Below, piece after piece: positions 20,471 to 29,159 of a DNA stretch of 64,000 nt (position 1 is its first letter; every line of letters starts with the position of its first letter). The position numbers and the translations under genes are program-made. The notes beneath the pieces are model-generated. The model had not been told where the DNA came from. It did no database searches and saw only the letters and a program-made list of their open reading frames with translations. This DNA comes from Brachybacterium faecium DSM 4810. GTDB lineage: Bacteria > Actinomycetota > Actinomycetes > Actinomycetales > Dermabacteraceae. The DNA is taken from NCBI GenBank assembly GCA_000023405.1, contig CP001643.1, forward strand, positions 1 to 64,000. The letters are read 5' to 3'.

Positions 20471-21730
20471 GTTCCGCCGCGCTCCGCGGAACCGCGCCCG
20501 ACTGACGGGCGCGACGCGCCCACCCACCGCCTGGGCCCCTCGCACGGCGACGCCGCCGCGCGGGGCACCCTCGTCTCCGCGAAGACCACCCGCCGCAAGG
20601 TCGCCGCGGGCGTGCTGCTCTCGAGCGCGATCGCCTCCTTCTTCGTGGGCGTCACCGAGCCGCTCGAGTTCGCCTTCATGTTCCTCGCCCCGGGCCTGTA
20701 CGTGGTCCACGCGCTGTTCACCGGCATCTCCATGGCGGTCAGCGCGATGCTGCCGGTGCGGATGGGCTTCGGCTTCTCCGGCGGGTTCATCGACCTCGTG
20801 CTCGGCTGGGTGAACCCGATGGCGCAGAACCCGTGGGCGATCCCCGTCATGGGCGTGTTCTGGTTCGTGGTCTACTTCGTCGTCTTCCGCGCGATCATCC
20901 TCCGCTTCGACCTGAAGACCCCCGGCCGCGAGGACGAGGAGCTCCTGGCCGAGGAGGAGCAGGGCGGCGCGGCCCCCGGCAGCGACAAGTACGCGATCGT
21001 CGCGACGGCCTTCCTCACCGCCCTGGGAGGCAAGGAGAACATCCTGGACCTCGAGAACTGCGCGACCCGGCTGCGGATGGAGATCGCCGACACCTCGAAG
21101 GTCGACGACGCCGCGCTGAAGCGCGCGGGCGCCGCCGGCACCATGAAGCCGGGCGGGACCTCCGTGCAGGTCATCTACGGCACCAGCGTCCAGTTCGTGA
21201 AGGACGCGATGGAACGGATCATCACCGGCCAGGCCGAGCCCGTCGCGTCCGCCGAGACCGCCGCGGCCGACGTCGCCGCCGAGGAGAGCGCCGGCGGGGG
21301 CACCGCCACCGCGGTGCGGGCCAGCGCGCTGGTGCGGCTGCGCCAGCCCATGGCCGGGACCGTCATCCCGCTCTCGGAGGTGCCGGATGCGACCTTCGCG
21401 CAGGGGATCATGGGCCCGGGAGTGGCCATCGAGCCCACCTCCGGCGAGGTGGTCGCCCCCGCGGCCGGCACCGTGACGCACGTGTTCCCGACGGGCCACG
21501 CCGTCGCGCTGACCCTCGAGGACGACACCGAGGTGCTGATCCACGTGGGCCTGGACACCGTGAAGATGCAGGGCGAGGGCTTCACGACGCTCGTGAGGGC
21601 CGGTGACCTGGTCAGCGCGGGCACGCCGCTGCTGCGTGCGGACCTCTCCGCGATCCGCAGCGCCGGCTACCCGGTCGTCACGCCGGTGATCGTCATGAAC
21701 GACAAGGACGCCCGCGTCGAGCTCGTCTGA
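20471..21730 (+). pseudogene. 5'-truncated PTS sugar transporter EIICBA
   Basis: The open frame starts right after the EamA stop, without an ATG or ribosome binding site. From about 20585 it encodes the last third of a glucose/N-acetylglucosamine-type EIIC (TSFFVGVTEPLEFAFMFLAP-like), then EIIB with its active cysteine (DLENCATRLRMEI) and EIIA with its active histidine (VLIHVGLDTVKMQGEGF), ending VVTPVIVMNDKDARVELV. A full protein would be near 650-700 residues; about 300 residues of EIIC are missing. GTG at 20612 could start a 372-residue EIIC-fragment/B/A protein, so residual phosphocarrier function is possible, but transport cannot be. Confidence 0.82.
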
Positions 21731-21737
21731 ACCACCC

Positions 21738-21760
21738 GGCACGGGCCCGGGCCCGGTGCC
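21738..21760 (+). terminator. Possible terminator after the PTS remnant
   Basis: A GC-rich near-palindrome beginning GGCAC and ending GTGCC, 8 nt after the EIIA stop. Confidence 0.35.
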
Positions 21761-21853
21761 CCGGCCCTCAGCGGCAGGGGCGCCGGGAGTCCCGCGAGCG
21801 GTGCGGCACCGCCCGTCGGGACCCTCGCCGCCGTGGCGCGGTTCACACTCCAG

Positions 21854-21859
21854 TACCGT
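21854..21859 (+). promoter_or_regulatory. -10 box of a leaderless promoter (baeRF gene)
   Basis: TACCGT, 6 nt, then ATG at 21866. Confidence 0.45.
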
Positions 21860-21865
21860 GGGGCC

Positions 21866-22981
21866 ATGGGTATCGACATTCCGACACAGTCCGACATCGT
21901 GGGGCTCACGCAGCACCGTCACGAGGCGAGCGTGACGATCTACCTCTCCGCCGCGGAGCTGGGCGCGCAGGCCGTCGTCCATGACCCCGACGCCGCCAAG
22001 CTCGCGCTGCGCAGCGCCTTCTCCGACGCCCTCGCCGAGCTCGGCGGGACGCGCCAGGATCGCCAGGCGCTGACCGACGCCGTCCAGGAGCTGGTCGAGG
22101 ACCGGGACTTCTGGGGCACCGGCGCCCGCAGCCTGGCCATCTTCGTCTCGCCCGAGGGGTTGCGCGCGTTCCGGCTCATGAACGAGCTGGCCGGGGCGAC
22201 CTCGACCGGCGATCGCTTCGATGTGGGCCCGATGATCCGGGCGATCACCTTCGCGCACGTCGGCTACGTGCTGGCCCTCACGGAGGGCGAGGTGCGCCTG
22301 CTGCACCTGGACGCGACCGCCAGCCGCACCCCCGTGGCGCTCACCGAGCTGCCCGAGGATGCTGCTGACGCGCTGACCAGGGAACCCGCCACCGGGCGCT
22401 TCAACCGGCACCGGGCTGACGGCGCCCTGGCCCAGAAGCCCGAGCAGAAGCGCTACGCGGTGATCGTCGAAGGGGCGGTGCGGGCCGCGATCGGCAGCAG
22501 CGACGAGCCGCTGATCCTCGCCGCGACGAGCGAGTTCGAGCACGCATACCGCGACGCGAACACCTACGGTCGGCTCCTCGACCAGGCGATCGGCGCGAAC
22601 CCCACCTCGCTCAGCGACGAGGATCTCGAGCAGAGGGCGCGAGCGATCCTGGACGAGCACTACGCGGCGCGGATCACCGACTGGGTCGAGACGTTCGGGA
22701 ACCGGCGCGCCCACGGGAAGGGCAGCACCCAGCTCGCGGAGGTCGCCCGGGCGGCCACCGAGGGGCGCGTCTCGGAGCTGCTGTTCGACATCGACGCCGC
22801 GCAGGAGGGCACCATCGACGAGATCGGGGAGATGACCCTCGCCGAGGAGGCGGGCCCGCGCACGTACCGGGTCGTCGACGAGATCGCCACCCGGGTGCTG
22901 CGCACCGGCGGCCGGGTGCGGGCCGTCCGCACCGACGACATGCCCGACGGCGCGCCCGTGGCCGCGCTGCACCGCAGCTGA
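21866..22981 (+). CDS. baeRF-family protein (bacterial eRF1-like)
   Basis: This 371-residue protein resembles the bacterial archaeo-eukaryotic release factor (baeRF) families, which share a fold with eRF1 and are thought to act on stalled ribosomes. Visible features are an N-terminal VTIYLSAAEL strand, a FWGTGARSLAIFVSPEGLRAFRL segment, a central KRYAVIVEGAVRAAIG domain start, and a C-terminal region rich in Ala/Glu/Arg ending in VLRTGGRVRAVRTDDMPDG, typical of eRF1 domain 3. Biochemical role is inferred from the superfamily. The SDR gene starts 1 nt after its stop. Confidence 0.7.
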   Translation: MGIDIPTQSDIVGLTQHRHEASVTIYLSAAELGAQAVVHDPDAAKLALRSAFSDALAELGGTRQDRQALTDAVQELVEDRDFWGTGARSLAIFVSPEGLRAFRLMNELAGATSTGDRFDVGPMIRAITFAHVGYVLALTEGEVRLLHLDATASRTPVALTELPEDAADALTREPATGRFNRHRADGALAQKPEQKRYAVIVEGAVRAAIGSSDEPLILAATSEFEHAYRDANTYGRLLDQAIGANPTSLSDEDLEQRARAILDEHYAARITDWVETFGNRRAHGKGSTQLAEVARAATEGRVSELLFDIDAAQEGTIDEIGEMTLAEEAGPRTYRVVDEIATRVLRTGGRVRAVRTDDMPDGAPVAALHRS

Positions 22982-22982
22982 C

Positions 22983-23654
22983 ATGGACAGCCTCCGCACC
23001 GCCGTCGTCACCGGCGCCACCAGCGGCATCGGCCGCGAGGTCGCTCTCCAGCTCGCCGAGCTGGGGTGGCGCGTGATCGCGATCGGACGCGACCGGGAGG
23101 CTCTCGCAGAGCTCTCCCGCCGCTCGGAGCGCCTCGTGCCCCATGCCGCGGATCTGCTCACCGACGAGATCGAGGAGCTGATCCCCGCACGGGTCGATGC
23201 ACTCGTCCCCGCCGCCGGCATCTCCCCGTCCACCGGCGTCGAGGAGACGACCCCGGGGGAGTGGGAGCGCGTCTTCGCCCTCAACGTCACCGCCGGCGCC
23301 GCGCTCGCCCGCCACGCCCTGCCGGCCCTGCGTGCCGCCCGCGGGACGATCGTCTTCGTCAACTCGGGAGCCGGCACCGCAGCCCGTCCGCGCAACACGC
23401 CCTATGCGGCGAGCAAGCATGCGCTGCGGGCGCTCGCCAACGGGCTGCGCGTCGAGGAGGAGGGGCACGGGGTGCGCGTCAGCACCGTCTACCCCGGCCC
23501 CACCGACACCCCGATGTTCGACGGTGACGTCGACCGCGCCGCGCTGATCCGCCCCGCCTCCGTGGCAGCGGCGGTGGTCATGGCCATCACCGCGAGCGAC
23601 GACGTGCAGCTGACCGACATCCACGTCCGACCCCGCCGCGAGCTGTCCTGGTGA
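22983..23654 (+). CDS. Short-chain dehydrogenase/reductase
   Basis: A 223-residue classical SDR: cofactor motif TGATSGIG at residues 10-17, Arg after the second strand (IGRDREAL) pointing to NADP, the NAG-equivalent VPAAGISP, Ser in VNSGAG, and the catalytic Y-x-x-x-K in YAASKHALR. The C-terminus is short. It directly follows the baeRF gene and is probably cotranscribed. Substrate unknown. Confidence 0.88.
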   Translation: MDSLRTAVVTGATSGIGREVALQLAELGWRVIAIGRDREALAELSRRSERLVPHAADLLTDEIEELIPARVDALVPAAGISPSTGVEETTPGEWERVFALNVTAGAALARHALPALRAARGTIVFVNSGAGTAARPRNTPYAASKHALRALANGLRVEEEGHGVRVSTVYPGPTDTPMFDGDVDRAALIRPASVAAAVVMAITASDDVQLTDIHVRPRRELSW

Positions 23655-23702
23655 GGGTGGAGGGGCCCGATCTCCGGCCGGGTGCTCTCGGCTCGGCTGC
23701 GC

Positions 23703-24092
23703 TCAGGAGGCGGCGTGCTCCTCGAGCACCTCGTCGAGGATCTCGGCGGTGTCGCGCAGGCGCATGATCCGGCCCTCGAGCTCGCGGCGGTGAGCGCGCA
23801 GCGACTCGATCCCCTCCGCGCGGCCGTCGGATCCGCCCAGCAGCCAGGGCAGCAGCGGCGCGATCTCCGTGCTGCCCAGACCGGCGGCGAAGAGCCGCTG
23901 GACCAGCAGCACCCTGACCGCCGCGTCGGAGCTGTAGCGGCGATGCCCGGCCGGGGTCCGGCCCGGGAAGAGCAGCCCCTGCTCTTCGTAGTAGCGCAGG
24001 GAACGGGCGCTCACACCGGTGCGAGCGGAGAGCTCGCCGATCCCCATCGACGCCGACGACACCGGGTTCTCACGGATGTCAGGTGTGCTCAT
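23703..24092 (-). CDS. MerR family transcriptional regulator
   Basis: A 129-residue MerR protein with the winged helix MGIGELSARTGVSARSLRYYEEQGLL and HRRYSSDAAVRVL, followed by a coiled-coil dimerisation helix (RAHRRELEGRIMRLRDTAEILDEVLEEH). It has no metal-binding cysteines, so it probably responds to an organic ligand or none. It ends convergently with the SDR gene. TACGGT stands 6 nt before its ATG and a palindrome lies just upstream, suggesting autoregulation. Confidence 0.88.
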   Translation of the reverse strand: MSTPDIRENPVSSASMGIGELSARTGVSARSLRYYEEQGLLFPGRTPAGHRRYSSDAAVRVLLVQRLFAAGLGSTEIAPLLPWLLGGSDGRAEGIESLRAHRRELEGRIMRLRDTAEILDEVLEEHAAS

Positions 24093-24098
24093 GGCGAC

Positions 24099-24104
24099 AC
24101 CGTA
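24099..24104 (-). promoter_or_regulatory. -10 box of a leaderless promoter (MerR gene)
   Basis: On the minus strand TACGGT, 6 nt, then ATG at 24092. Confidence 0.45.
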
Positions 24105-24113
24105 CGATGCCGT

Positions 24114-24130
24114 TCAGGCGCAACGCCTGA
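24114..24130. promoter_or_regulatory. Candidate MerR operator
   Basis: TCAGGCG-CAA-CGCCTGA, a perfect palindrome with 7-bp arms, located upstream of the -10 box of the MerR gene where this family binds. Confidence 0.45.
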
Positions 24131-24185
24131 GGTCAGCGGCGTGTCGCGAGACCTGACATGGATGTGAAGCAGGAGGGCCGGCCGG

Positions 24186-24515
24186 TCACTCGAGCGGGTT
24201 CGGCTGCGGGGGCAGCGCCTCGACGAGCGGATGATCCTTGTCGATCACGCCCATCTTCGCGGCACCGCCGGGGGAGCCGAGATCGTCGAAGAACTCGACG
24301 TTGGCGTTGTAGTACTCAGCCCATTGGTCCGGGGTGTCGTCCTCGTAGTAGATCGCCTCGACGGGGCAGACGGGTTCACAGGCACCGCAGTCCACGCACT
24401 CGTCCGGTTGGATGTACAGCATCCGGTTGCCCTCGTAGATGCAGTCGACGGGGCACTCGTCCACACAGGCGCGGTCCTTGACGTCCACGCACGGCAGAGC
24501 GATCACATAGGTCAC
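24186..24515 (-). CDS. Seven-iron ferredoxin (FdxA type)
   Basis: A 109-residue electron carrier. The first cluster region reads ALPCVDVKDRACVDECPVDC (3Fe-4S type) and the second CVDCGACEPVCPVEAIYYE (4Fe-4S). The C-terminal tail ends LPPQPNPLE. Start is GTG at 24515 with GGAAGGA 7 bp before it. Its promoter (24545-24575) encloses a SoxR box, so expression should follow SoxR. It is transcribed divergently from soxR, 76 bp away. Confidence 0.92.
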   Translation of the reverse strand: MTYVIALPCVDVKDRACVDECPVDCIYEGNRMLYIQPDECVDCGACEPVCPVEAIYYEDDTPDQWAEYYNANVEFFDDLGSPGGAAKMGVIDKDHPLVEALPPQPNPLE

Positions 24516-24544
24516 GAAGAGATCCTTCCTGGAAAACTGTCCCG

Positions 24545-24575
24545 AGCGTAGGATCTCAAGTGCACTTGAGGTCAA
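24545..24575 (-). promoter_or_regulatory. SoxR-box promoter between ferredoxin and soxR
   Basis: On the minus strand TTGACC (24570-24575), exactly 19 bp, then TACGCT (24545-24550). The spacer holds CTCAAGTGCACTTGAG (24555-24570), a perfect palindrome close to the E. coli SoxR box CCTCAAGTTAACTTGAGG. A 19-bp spacer is the hallmark of SoxR/MerR-activated promoters. On the plus strand TAGGAT (24549-24554) may drive soxR and be shut off by the same box. Confidence 0.85.
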
Positions 24576-24591
24576 GGGGAGAGGTCCGGCG

Positions 24592-25101
24592 ATGAACGCA
24601 CCGATCGAGCCCGATGAGCTGCTGACCATCGGCGAGATGAGCACGCGCACGGGAGTGGCGCCGTCGGCCCTGCGCTACTACGAGGAGCTGGAGCTGGTCG
24701 CCTCGGTGCGCACCCCCGGCAACCAGCGCCGCTACCCGCGCCACATGCTGCGCCGCGTCTCGCTCATCGCCGTGGCGAAGCGCCTGGGAGTGCCGCTCGC
24801 GGACGTGAAGGACGCCTTCGGCGACGTGCCGATGGAGAGCACTCCGTCCCACGCCGACTGGCAGCGGGCCTCGAGACGCTGGAAGAAGCGGCTCGAGGAG
24901 CGGCGCCGCGCGATCGAGCGCCTCGAATACGAGCTCACCGGCTGCATCGGCTGCGGCTGCCTCTCGCTCAAGGCCTGTGCGCTGCTGAACCCCGACGACG
25001 CCCTCGCCGAGGCCGGGCCCGGACCCCGCCGGCTCGAGGACATCGTCGAGGACGACGGGGCCGACGACGCGCAGGAGCAGACGCACCGAGACGGTCCATG
25101 A
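24592..25101 (+). CDS. soxR: Redox-sensing regulator SoxR
   Basis: SoxR is a MerR-family activator whose [2Fe-2S] cluster senses redox-cycling compounds. The 169-residue protein has the winged helix LTIGEMSTRTGVAPSALRYY, the dimer helix, and the cluster-binding cysteines in CIGCGCLSLKAC. A C-terminal acidic tail (about 30 residues) is longer than in E. coli. The ribosome binding site is AAGGGGAGAGG. SoxR boxes lie on both sides of it, at the ferredoxin and superoxide dismutase promoters. Confidence 0.93.
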   Translation: MNAPIEPDELLTIGEMSTRTGVAPSALRYYEELELVASVRTPGNQRRYPRHMLRRVSLIAVAKRLGVPLADVKDAFGDVPMESTPSHADWQRASRRWKKRLEERRRAIERLEYELTGCIGCGCLSLKACALLNPDDALAEAGPGPRRLEDIVEDDGADDAQEQTHRDGP

Positions 25102-25109
25102 CGCCCCGG

Positions 25110-25140
25110 TTGACCTCAAGGATGGTTGAGGTTCTAGGGT
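25110..25140 (+). promoter_or_regulatory. SoxR-box promoter of the superoxide dismutase gene
   Basis: TTGACC (25110-25115), a 19-bp spacer and TAGGGT (25135-25140). Within it CCTCAAGGATGGTTGAGG (25114-25131) matches the SoxR box in 13 of the 14 arm positions. The start codon is 40 bp further on. Confidence 0.82.
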
Positions 25141-25179
25141 CGTGGCGTCATCCGATGAACACCGACGAAAGGACAGACC

Positions 25180-25809
25180 ATGGCGGAGTACACGCTTCCT
25201 GATCTCGACTACGACTACGGGGCGCTCGCTCCTTCGATCTCCGGGAAGATCATGGAGCTGCATCACTCCAAGCATCATGCGACCTATGTGAAGGGCGCGA
25301 ACACGGCGCTGGAGAAGCTCGCGGCGGCGCGGGAGTCCGGTGACTTCTCGACGGTGAACCAGATCTCGAAGGATCTGGCGTTCAACCTCGGTGGTCACAC
25401 GAACCACTCGATCTTCTGGAAGAACCTCTCCCCGGAGGGCGGCGACAAGCCCACCGGTGAGCTGGCGCAGGCGATCGACGAGTTCTTCGGCTCGTTCGAC
25501 AAGTTCCGCGATCACTTCACCGCGGCGGCGCTGGGGATCCAGGGCTCGGGCTGGGCGGTGCTCGCCTATGAGCCGATCGGCGGGAACCTGGTGATCGAGC
25601 AGTTCTACGATCAGCAGAACGGTGTGCCGGTCGCGACGATCCCGCTGTTCCAGCTGGACATGTGGGAGCACGCGTTCTACCTGGACTACCAGAACGTGAA
25701 GGCGGATTACGTCAAGGCGATCTGGAACATCGTGAACTGGGCGGATGTCCAGGCGCGTTTCGAGGCCGCGCGCTCGAGCGCGTCCGGGCTGGTCGTCCCG
25801 CAGGCCTGA
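25180..25809 (+). CDS. sodA: Superoxide dismutase (Fe/Mn type)
   Basis: This 209-residue enzyme converts superoxide to peroxide and oxygen. The four metal ligands are visible: His in [12 protein letters not shown], His in [13 protein letters not shown], and Asp plus His in [14 protein letters not shown]. The sequence starts [27 protein letters not shown] precedes the ATG. Fe versus Mn cannot be settled by eye. The gene uses more T-ending codons (GAT, CAT, TAT) than its neighbours, as often seen in highly expressed or transferred genes. It is the second promoter target of SoxR here. Confidence 0.97.
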   Translation: MAEYTLPDLDYDYGALAPSISGKIMELHHSKHHATYVKGANTALEKLAAARESGDFSTVNQISKDLAFNLGGHTNHSIFWKNLSPEGGDKPTGELAQAIDEFFGSFDKFRDHFTAAALGIQGSGWAVLAYEPIGGNLVIEQFYDQQNGVPVATIPLFQLDMWEHAFYLDYQNVKADYVKAIWNIVNWADVQARFEAARSSASGLVVPQA

Positions 25810-25952
25810 GCGAGATCTCGCTCCGGTTCGACGTCGTCCGTCGGCCCCGCCGCACTGCGAGGTAGTGTCAGCGCACGCCGCCGGCGGGCAGCGGCCCGGA
25901 CCCGCTGCCCGCCGGCGCTGTGCGTCCCCGGTGTGCGGTGCCGGGGCGAGGT

Positions 25953-26711
25953 TCAGCGGTCTGCCTGCACCCGCCCGTCGCGCAGCGTGACCACCCGATC
26001 CGCGTCCTCGGCGAACTCGTGGTCATGGGTGACCATGACCGTGGCGACCGACAGCTCCCGGGTGACGCCGACCAGCAGATCCACCACCGAGCGCGCGCGC
26101 TCGTGGTCCAGTGCGCTGGTGGGCTCGTCCACCAGCAGCACGGCCGGATCGGTGAACAGGGCGCGGGCGATGTTGACGCGCTGGCGCTGACCGCCGGAGA
26201 GCTCGTGCGGGCGCCGCGCGGCGTACCGCTGCATCCCGACCCGCTCGAGCAGCTCGTCGGCCCGCTCGCGGGTGGCGCGCAGGCGCCGCCCCCGCAGCCC
26301 GGCCAGGTGTGCGCTGACCATGAGCTGCTCGCGCACCCGCAGCGCCGGCAGCAGGTTCGGCTGCTGGAACACCACCCCGATCTGGTCGCGGCGCACCTCG
26401 GTGCGGCGGGTCTCGTCCAGGGCGGTGAGATCGGTGCCGTCCACGAACACCTTCCCGGCATCCGGCACCACCAGCCCGGCGGCGACGCTCAGCAGCGTCG
26501 ACTTGCCGGAGCCGGAGGGGCCCAGCACCACGGAGAACTCTCCGCGGCCCAGGGTGAGGTGCGCATCGTCGAGGGCGGTGGTGGTGCGGATCGTGCCGTC
26601 GGCGTGACGGCCGTCGGGGTAGGTGACGCTCACGCCGTCGAGGCGCAGCGCGCTGGTCGCGCCGTCCGCGATGGCGCGGTGGGTGTGCGAGGTGGTGGCG
26701 GTGGTGGTCAT
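25953..26711 (-). CDS. ABC transporter ATP-binding protein (LolD/MacB type)
   Basis: A 252-residue ATPase with Walker A GPSGSGKST, the Q-loop FQQPNLLPAL, signature LSGGQRQR, Walker B VLLVDEPTSAL and switch His in VTHDHEFA. The closest subfamily is the LolD/MacB/FtsE group that drives FtsX-type permeases without transporting across the membrane in the classical way. Its ATG overlaps the stop of the permease gene (ATGA at 26708-26711 on the minus strand), so the two form one unit. Confidence 0.93.
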   Translation of the reverse strand: MTTTATTSHTHRAIADGATSALRLDGVSVTYPDGRHADGTIRTTTALDDAHLTLGRGEFSVVLGPSGSGKSTLLSVAAGLVVPDAGKVFVDGTDLTALDETRRTEVRRDQIGVVFQQPNLLPALRVREQLMVSAHLAGLRGRRLRATRERADELLERVGMQRYAARRPHELSGGQRQRVNIARALFTDPAVLLVDEPTSALDHERARSVVDLLVGVTRELSVATVMVTHDHEFAEDADRVVTLRDGRVQADR

Positions 26712-27784
26712 CAGTTCCCTCCGAGGGCGAGCAGCGGATCGACGCGGGTGACGCGCCGGGTGGCGAGGACGGAGCCCAGCAGCCCGATCACCAGCACCCC
26801 GGCGACGGGGAGCAGCACGGTGACGGCCGAGGACTCGAACGGGGCGACGGTCGCGAGGGCGGCGCCCCCGCCGGCGCCGACGAGACCGCCGACGGCGGCT
26901 CCGACGGCCAGCAGGATCGCGGCCTGTCCCACGGTGTCGTGCAGGACGTAGCGGGCCGTGGCGCCGAGCGCCCTCAGCACCGCGATGTCCCGGGTGCGCT
27001 GGATCGTCCACACCGACAGGAAAGCGATCGTGACCAGGGCGGAGATCCCGTAGAGGAACCCCTGGATGAGGGTGAGCGAGCCGTTCTCCGAGGAGTACGA
27101 GGGCAGCGCCTGCAGCGATTCGGAGACGGTCACGGCACGGGTGCTGGACTCGTCAGCGGCCGCGTCGATCACGGCGTCGGCGTCGTTCCCGCGCACCAGC
27201 AGCGCGGAGCCGGCGGTGTCCTCCGCCTGATGGGCCAGGGCGCGGAAGGTGTCCACGTGCACGTAGCCGACGGGGGAGTGGGAGTACCACTGCGTGGCGA
27301 CGGTGCCGGCGACGGTGAGCTCCTGGCCGTTGACCGAGACGGCATCTCCGGCGGCGACGCCGAGATCGGCGGCGATGTCCTCGGGCAGCATCGCCTCCCC
27401 CGCGGCGGGCGCGGCGGGCAGGGAGCCGGCGACCTCGCCGTCGGGCGCGACGCCGAACAGGGCCAGGGAGGTCACCGCCTCGTCGGCCTCGAGGCGCATC
27501 TGGCCGACGGACAGAGGCTCGGTCTGCAGGCCCTCGGCCTGCTCCCACACCTCGGCCTGGGCGGAGGAGACCTGGGAATCGGACCAGGAGATCTCGTCCC
27601 CGAGCGTGGGGGTGAGGACCACGGCGTCGGCCGGGAGCGCCTCGACGGCGGAGATGTTCTGGTGGGCGAGGCCGCGTGTGAGCCCGGTGAGGAGCACCAG
27701 CAGCAGGGTGAGCAGGGCGATCACACCGATCATCAGCGTGAAACGCCCCTTGGCGTGGAGGATGTCTCTGAGTGCGACGAACAT
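26711..27784 (-). CDS. FtsX/MacB-type ABC permease
   Basis: A 357-residue permease with one N-terminal helix (FTLMIGVIALLTLLLVLLTG), a large extracellular domain (about residues 40-235) and three C-terminal helices starting at LIQGFLYGISALVTIAFLSV, the FtsX layout. GGAGG precedes the ATG. It pairs with the ATPase downstream. A divergent two-component system begins 130 bp away, an arrangement typical of transporters that answer cell-envelope stress or antimicrobial peptides; the substrate is not known. Confidence 0.9.
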   Translation of the reverse strand: MFVALRDILHAKGRFTLMIGVIALLTLLLVLLTGLTRGLAHQNISAVEALPADAVVLTPTLGDEISWSDSQVSSAQAEVWEQAEGLQTEPLSVGQMRLEADEAVTSLALFGVAPDGEVAGSLPAAPAAGEAMLPEDIAADLGVAAGDAVSVNGQELTVAGTVATQWYSHSPVGYVHVDTFRALAHQAEDTAGSALLVRGNDADAVIDAAADESSTRAVTVSESLQALPSYSSENGSLTLIQGFLYGISALVTIAFLSVWTIQRTRDIAVLRALGATARYVLHDTVGQAAILLAVGAAVGGLVGAGGGAALATVAPFESSAVTVLLPVAGVLVIGLLGSVLATRRVTRVDPLLALGGN

Positions 27785-27902
27785 GCCTCCATGCCATCGC
27801 GGATCCCGCCCGCGCACATCGGCTCCGCAGGTCCGCCTCGCGCACCGGAGGGACTGCTCCGCGCTCGACCTTTCGGACGATGCCGCGCGCACCGGCCGCA
27901 CC

Positions 27903-27908
27903 TAGAGT
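27903..27908 (+). promoter_or_regulatory. -10 box of a leaderless promoter (histidine kinase)
   Basis: TAGAGT, 6 nt, then GTG at 27915. Confidence 0.5.
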
Positions 27909-27914
27909 GGCCCC

Positions 27915-29159
27915 GTGAGCACCCTCCCTGTCGCCGACCGCCCCGAGACACAGGACTCCACCGCCCCCGCCACCCTCGCCACCGTCCTGCGCGGTGCGAT
28001 GCACCTGGCCTTCGCGGTGCTGCTGAGCCTCGGGGTGCTGCGCGCGCTCACCGTCGACGCGGTCCCGTCGCCGCTCGCCCTCGCCGTCGCGGCGCTGGTC
28101 GCGGCGATCTACGGGACCGGCACGGCGCTCGCGCACCGCCGCCGGGATCCTGCGGAGGTCTCCACCACCGATCTGCTGCTGCCCTCGCGCGGCTGGGTGG
28201 TGGCCCTGCTCGGCGCCTGGGTGGTGGCGAGCCTGGTCTCCTCGGCCTTCGTGTGGATCGCCTTCCCGCTGTTCTTCCTGGTGCTGTTCTCCCTGGGCAG
28301 GGTGACGGGTCCGCTGGCCCTGCTGCTGGTCGCGCTGTGGGCGGTGCTCGCCCCGCTCGCCGTCGGCGCGCAGGAGTCGCTCGCGGTGGGCGAGGTGCTC
28401 GGACCGCTCGTCGGCGCGGTGTTCTCCCTGGTCGCACACACGGTGTGGCGCCGGCTCCTGGAGGAGTCCGAGCGCAACCGGCGCCTGGTGGCCCGCCTGC
28501 GCGCCGCCCAGGCCGAGCTCGCCGACTCCGAGCGGCGCAAGGGGGTGGCCGAGGAGCGGCAGCGCCTCGCCCAGGACCTCCACGACACCCTCGCCCAGGG
28601 CCTGAACTCGATCGTGCTGATGAGCCGCGCCGCCCGCACCGCCCATCCCGAGGCCGGCGCCGAGTTCTCCCGGATCGAGGACGCCGCCCGCTCGAACCTC
28701 GCCGACGCCCGCGGCCTGGTGCGCGACCTCGCCGCCCGCGCCCCGCAGGACGGGCTCGAGCAGGTGCTGCGCGGCGTGATCGACCGGACGGAGCAGCCGG
28801 GCACCACCACCCGCTTCACGCTGCGCACCGACGGGGAGCCGTACGTGCCGCCGCCCGCGGTGGTCGAGACCGTGCAGCGGGCGGCGCAGTCGCTCGTCGC
28901 CAACGTGCTCCAGCACGCGCAGGCCGAGCGGTGCGTGCTCACCCTCGCCTGGTGGCCGGACCGGGTGAGCCTCGACGTTGTCGACGACGGCCGCGGCTTC
29001 GATCCGGCCGCCGTGCGGCGCCGCCGCGACGGCGGGGACGGGCTGGCGCTGCTGCGCTCCCGGATCGCGGCCGCCGGCGGTACCGTGGCGATCGACTCCA
29101 GGCCCGGCGAGGGCACCGCCGTGGGCATCAGCCTGCCGATGACCAGGGAGGATCTATGA
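27915..29159 (+). CDS. Sensor histidine kinase (HisKA_3 type)
   Basis: A 414-residue NarL/LiaS-like kinase. The N-terminal half has several transmembrane helices and no obvious sensor domain. The dimerisation region holds the phospho-acceptor His in RQRLAQDLHDTLAQGLNSIV. The HATPase domain has LVANVLQHAQAE, VVDDGRGFDP and GEGTAVGISLPM. The stop overlaps the response regulator start (ATGA). The divergent FtsX-type transporter is its likely target. Confidence 0.92.
   Translation: MSTLPVADRPETQDSTAPATLATVLRGAMHLAFAVLLSLGVLRALTVDAVPSPLALAVAALVAAIYGTGTALAHRRRDPAEVSTTDLLLPSRGWVVALLGAWVVASLVSSAFVWIAFPLFFLVLFSLGRVTGPLALLLVALWAVLAPLAVGAQESLAVGEVLGPLVGAVFSLVAHTVWRRLLEESERNRRLVARLRAAQAELADSERRKGVAEERQRLAQDLHDTLAQGLNSIVLMSRAARTAHPEAGAEFSRIEDAARSNLADARGLVRDLAARAPQDGLEQVLRGVIDRTEQPGTTTRFTLRTDGEPYVPPPAVVETVQRAAQSLVANVLQHAQAERCVLTLAWWPDRVSLDVVDDGRGFDPAAVRRRRDGGDGLALLRSRIAAAGGTVAIDSRPGEGTAVGISLPMTREDL

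Noticed and set aside
19352-23398. A 1348-codon open frame on the minus strand
   Set aside because: It runs antisense through tRNA-Ala, EamA, the PTS remnant and the baeRF gene; composition is that of a shadow frame.
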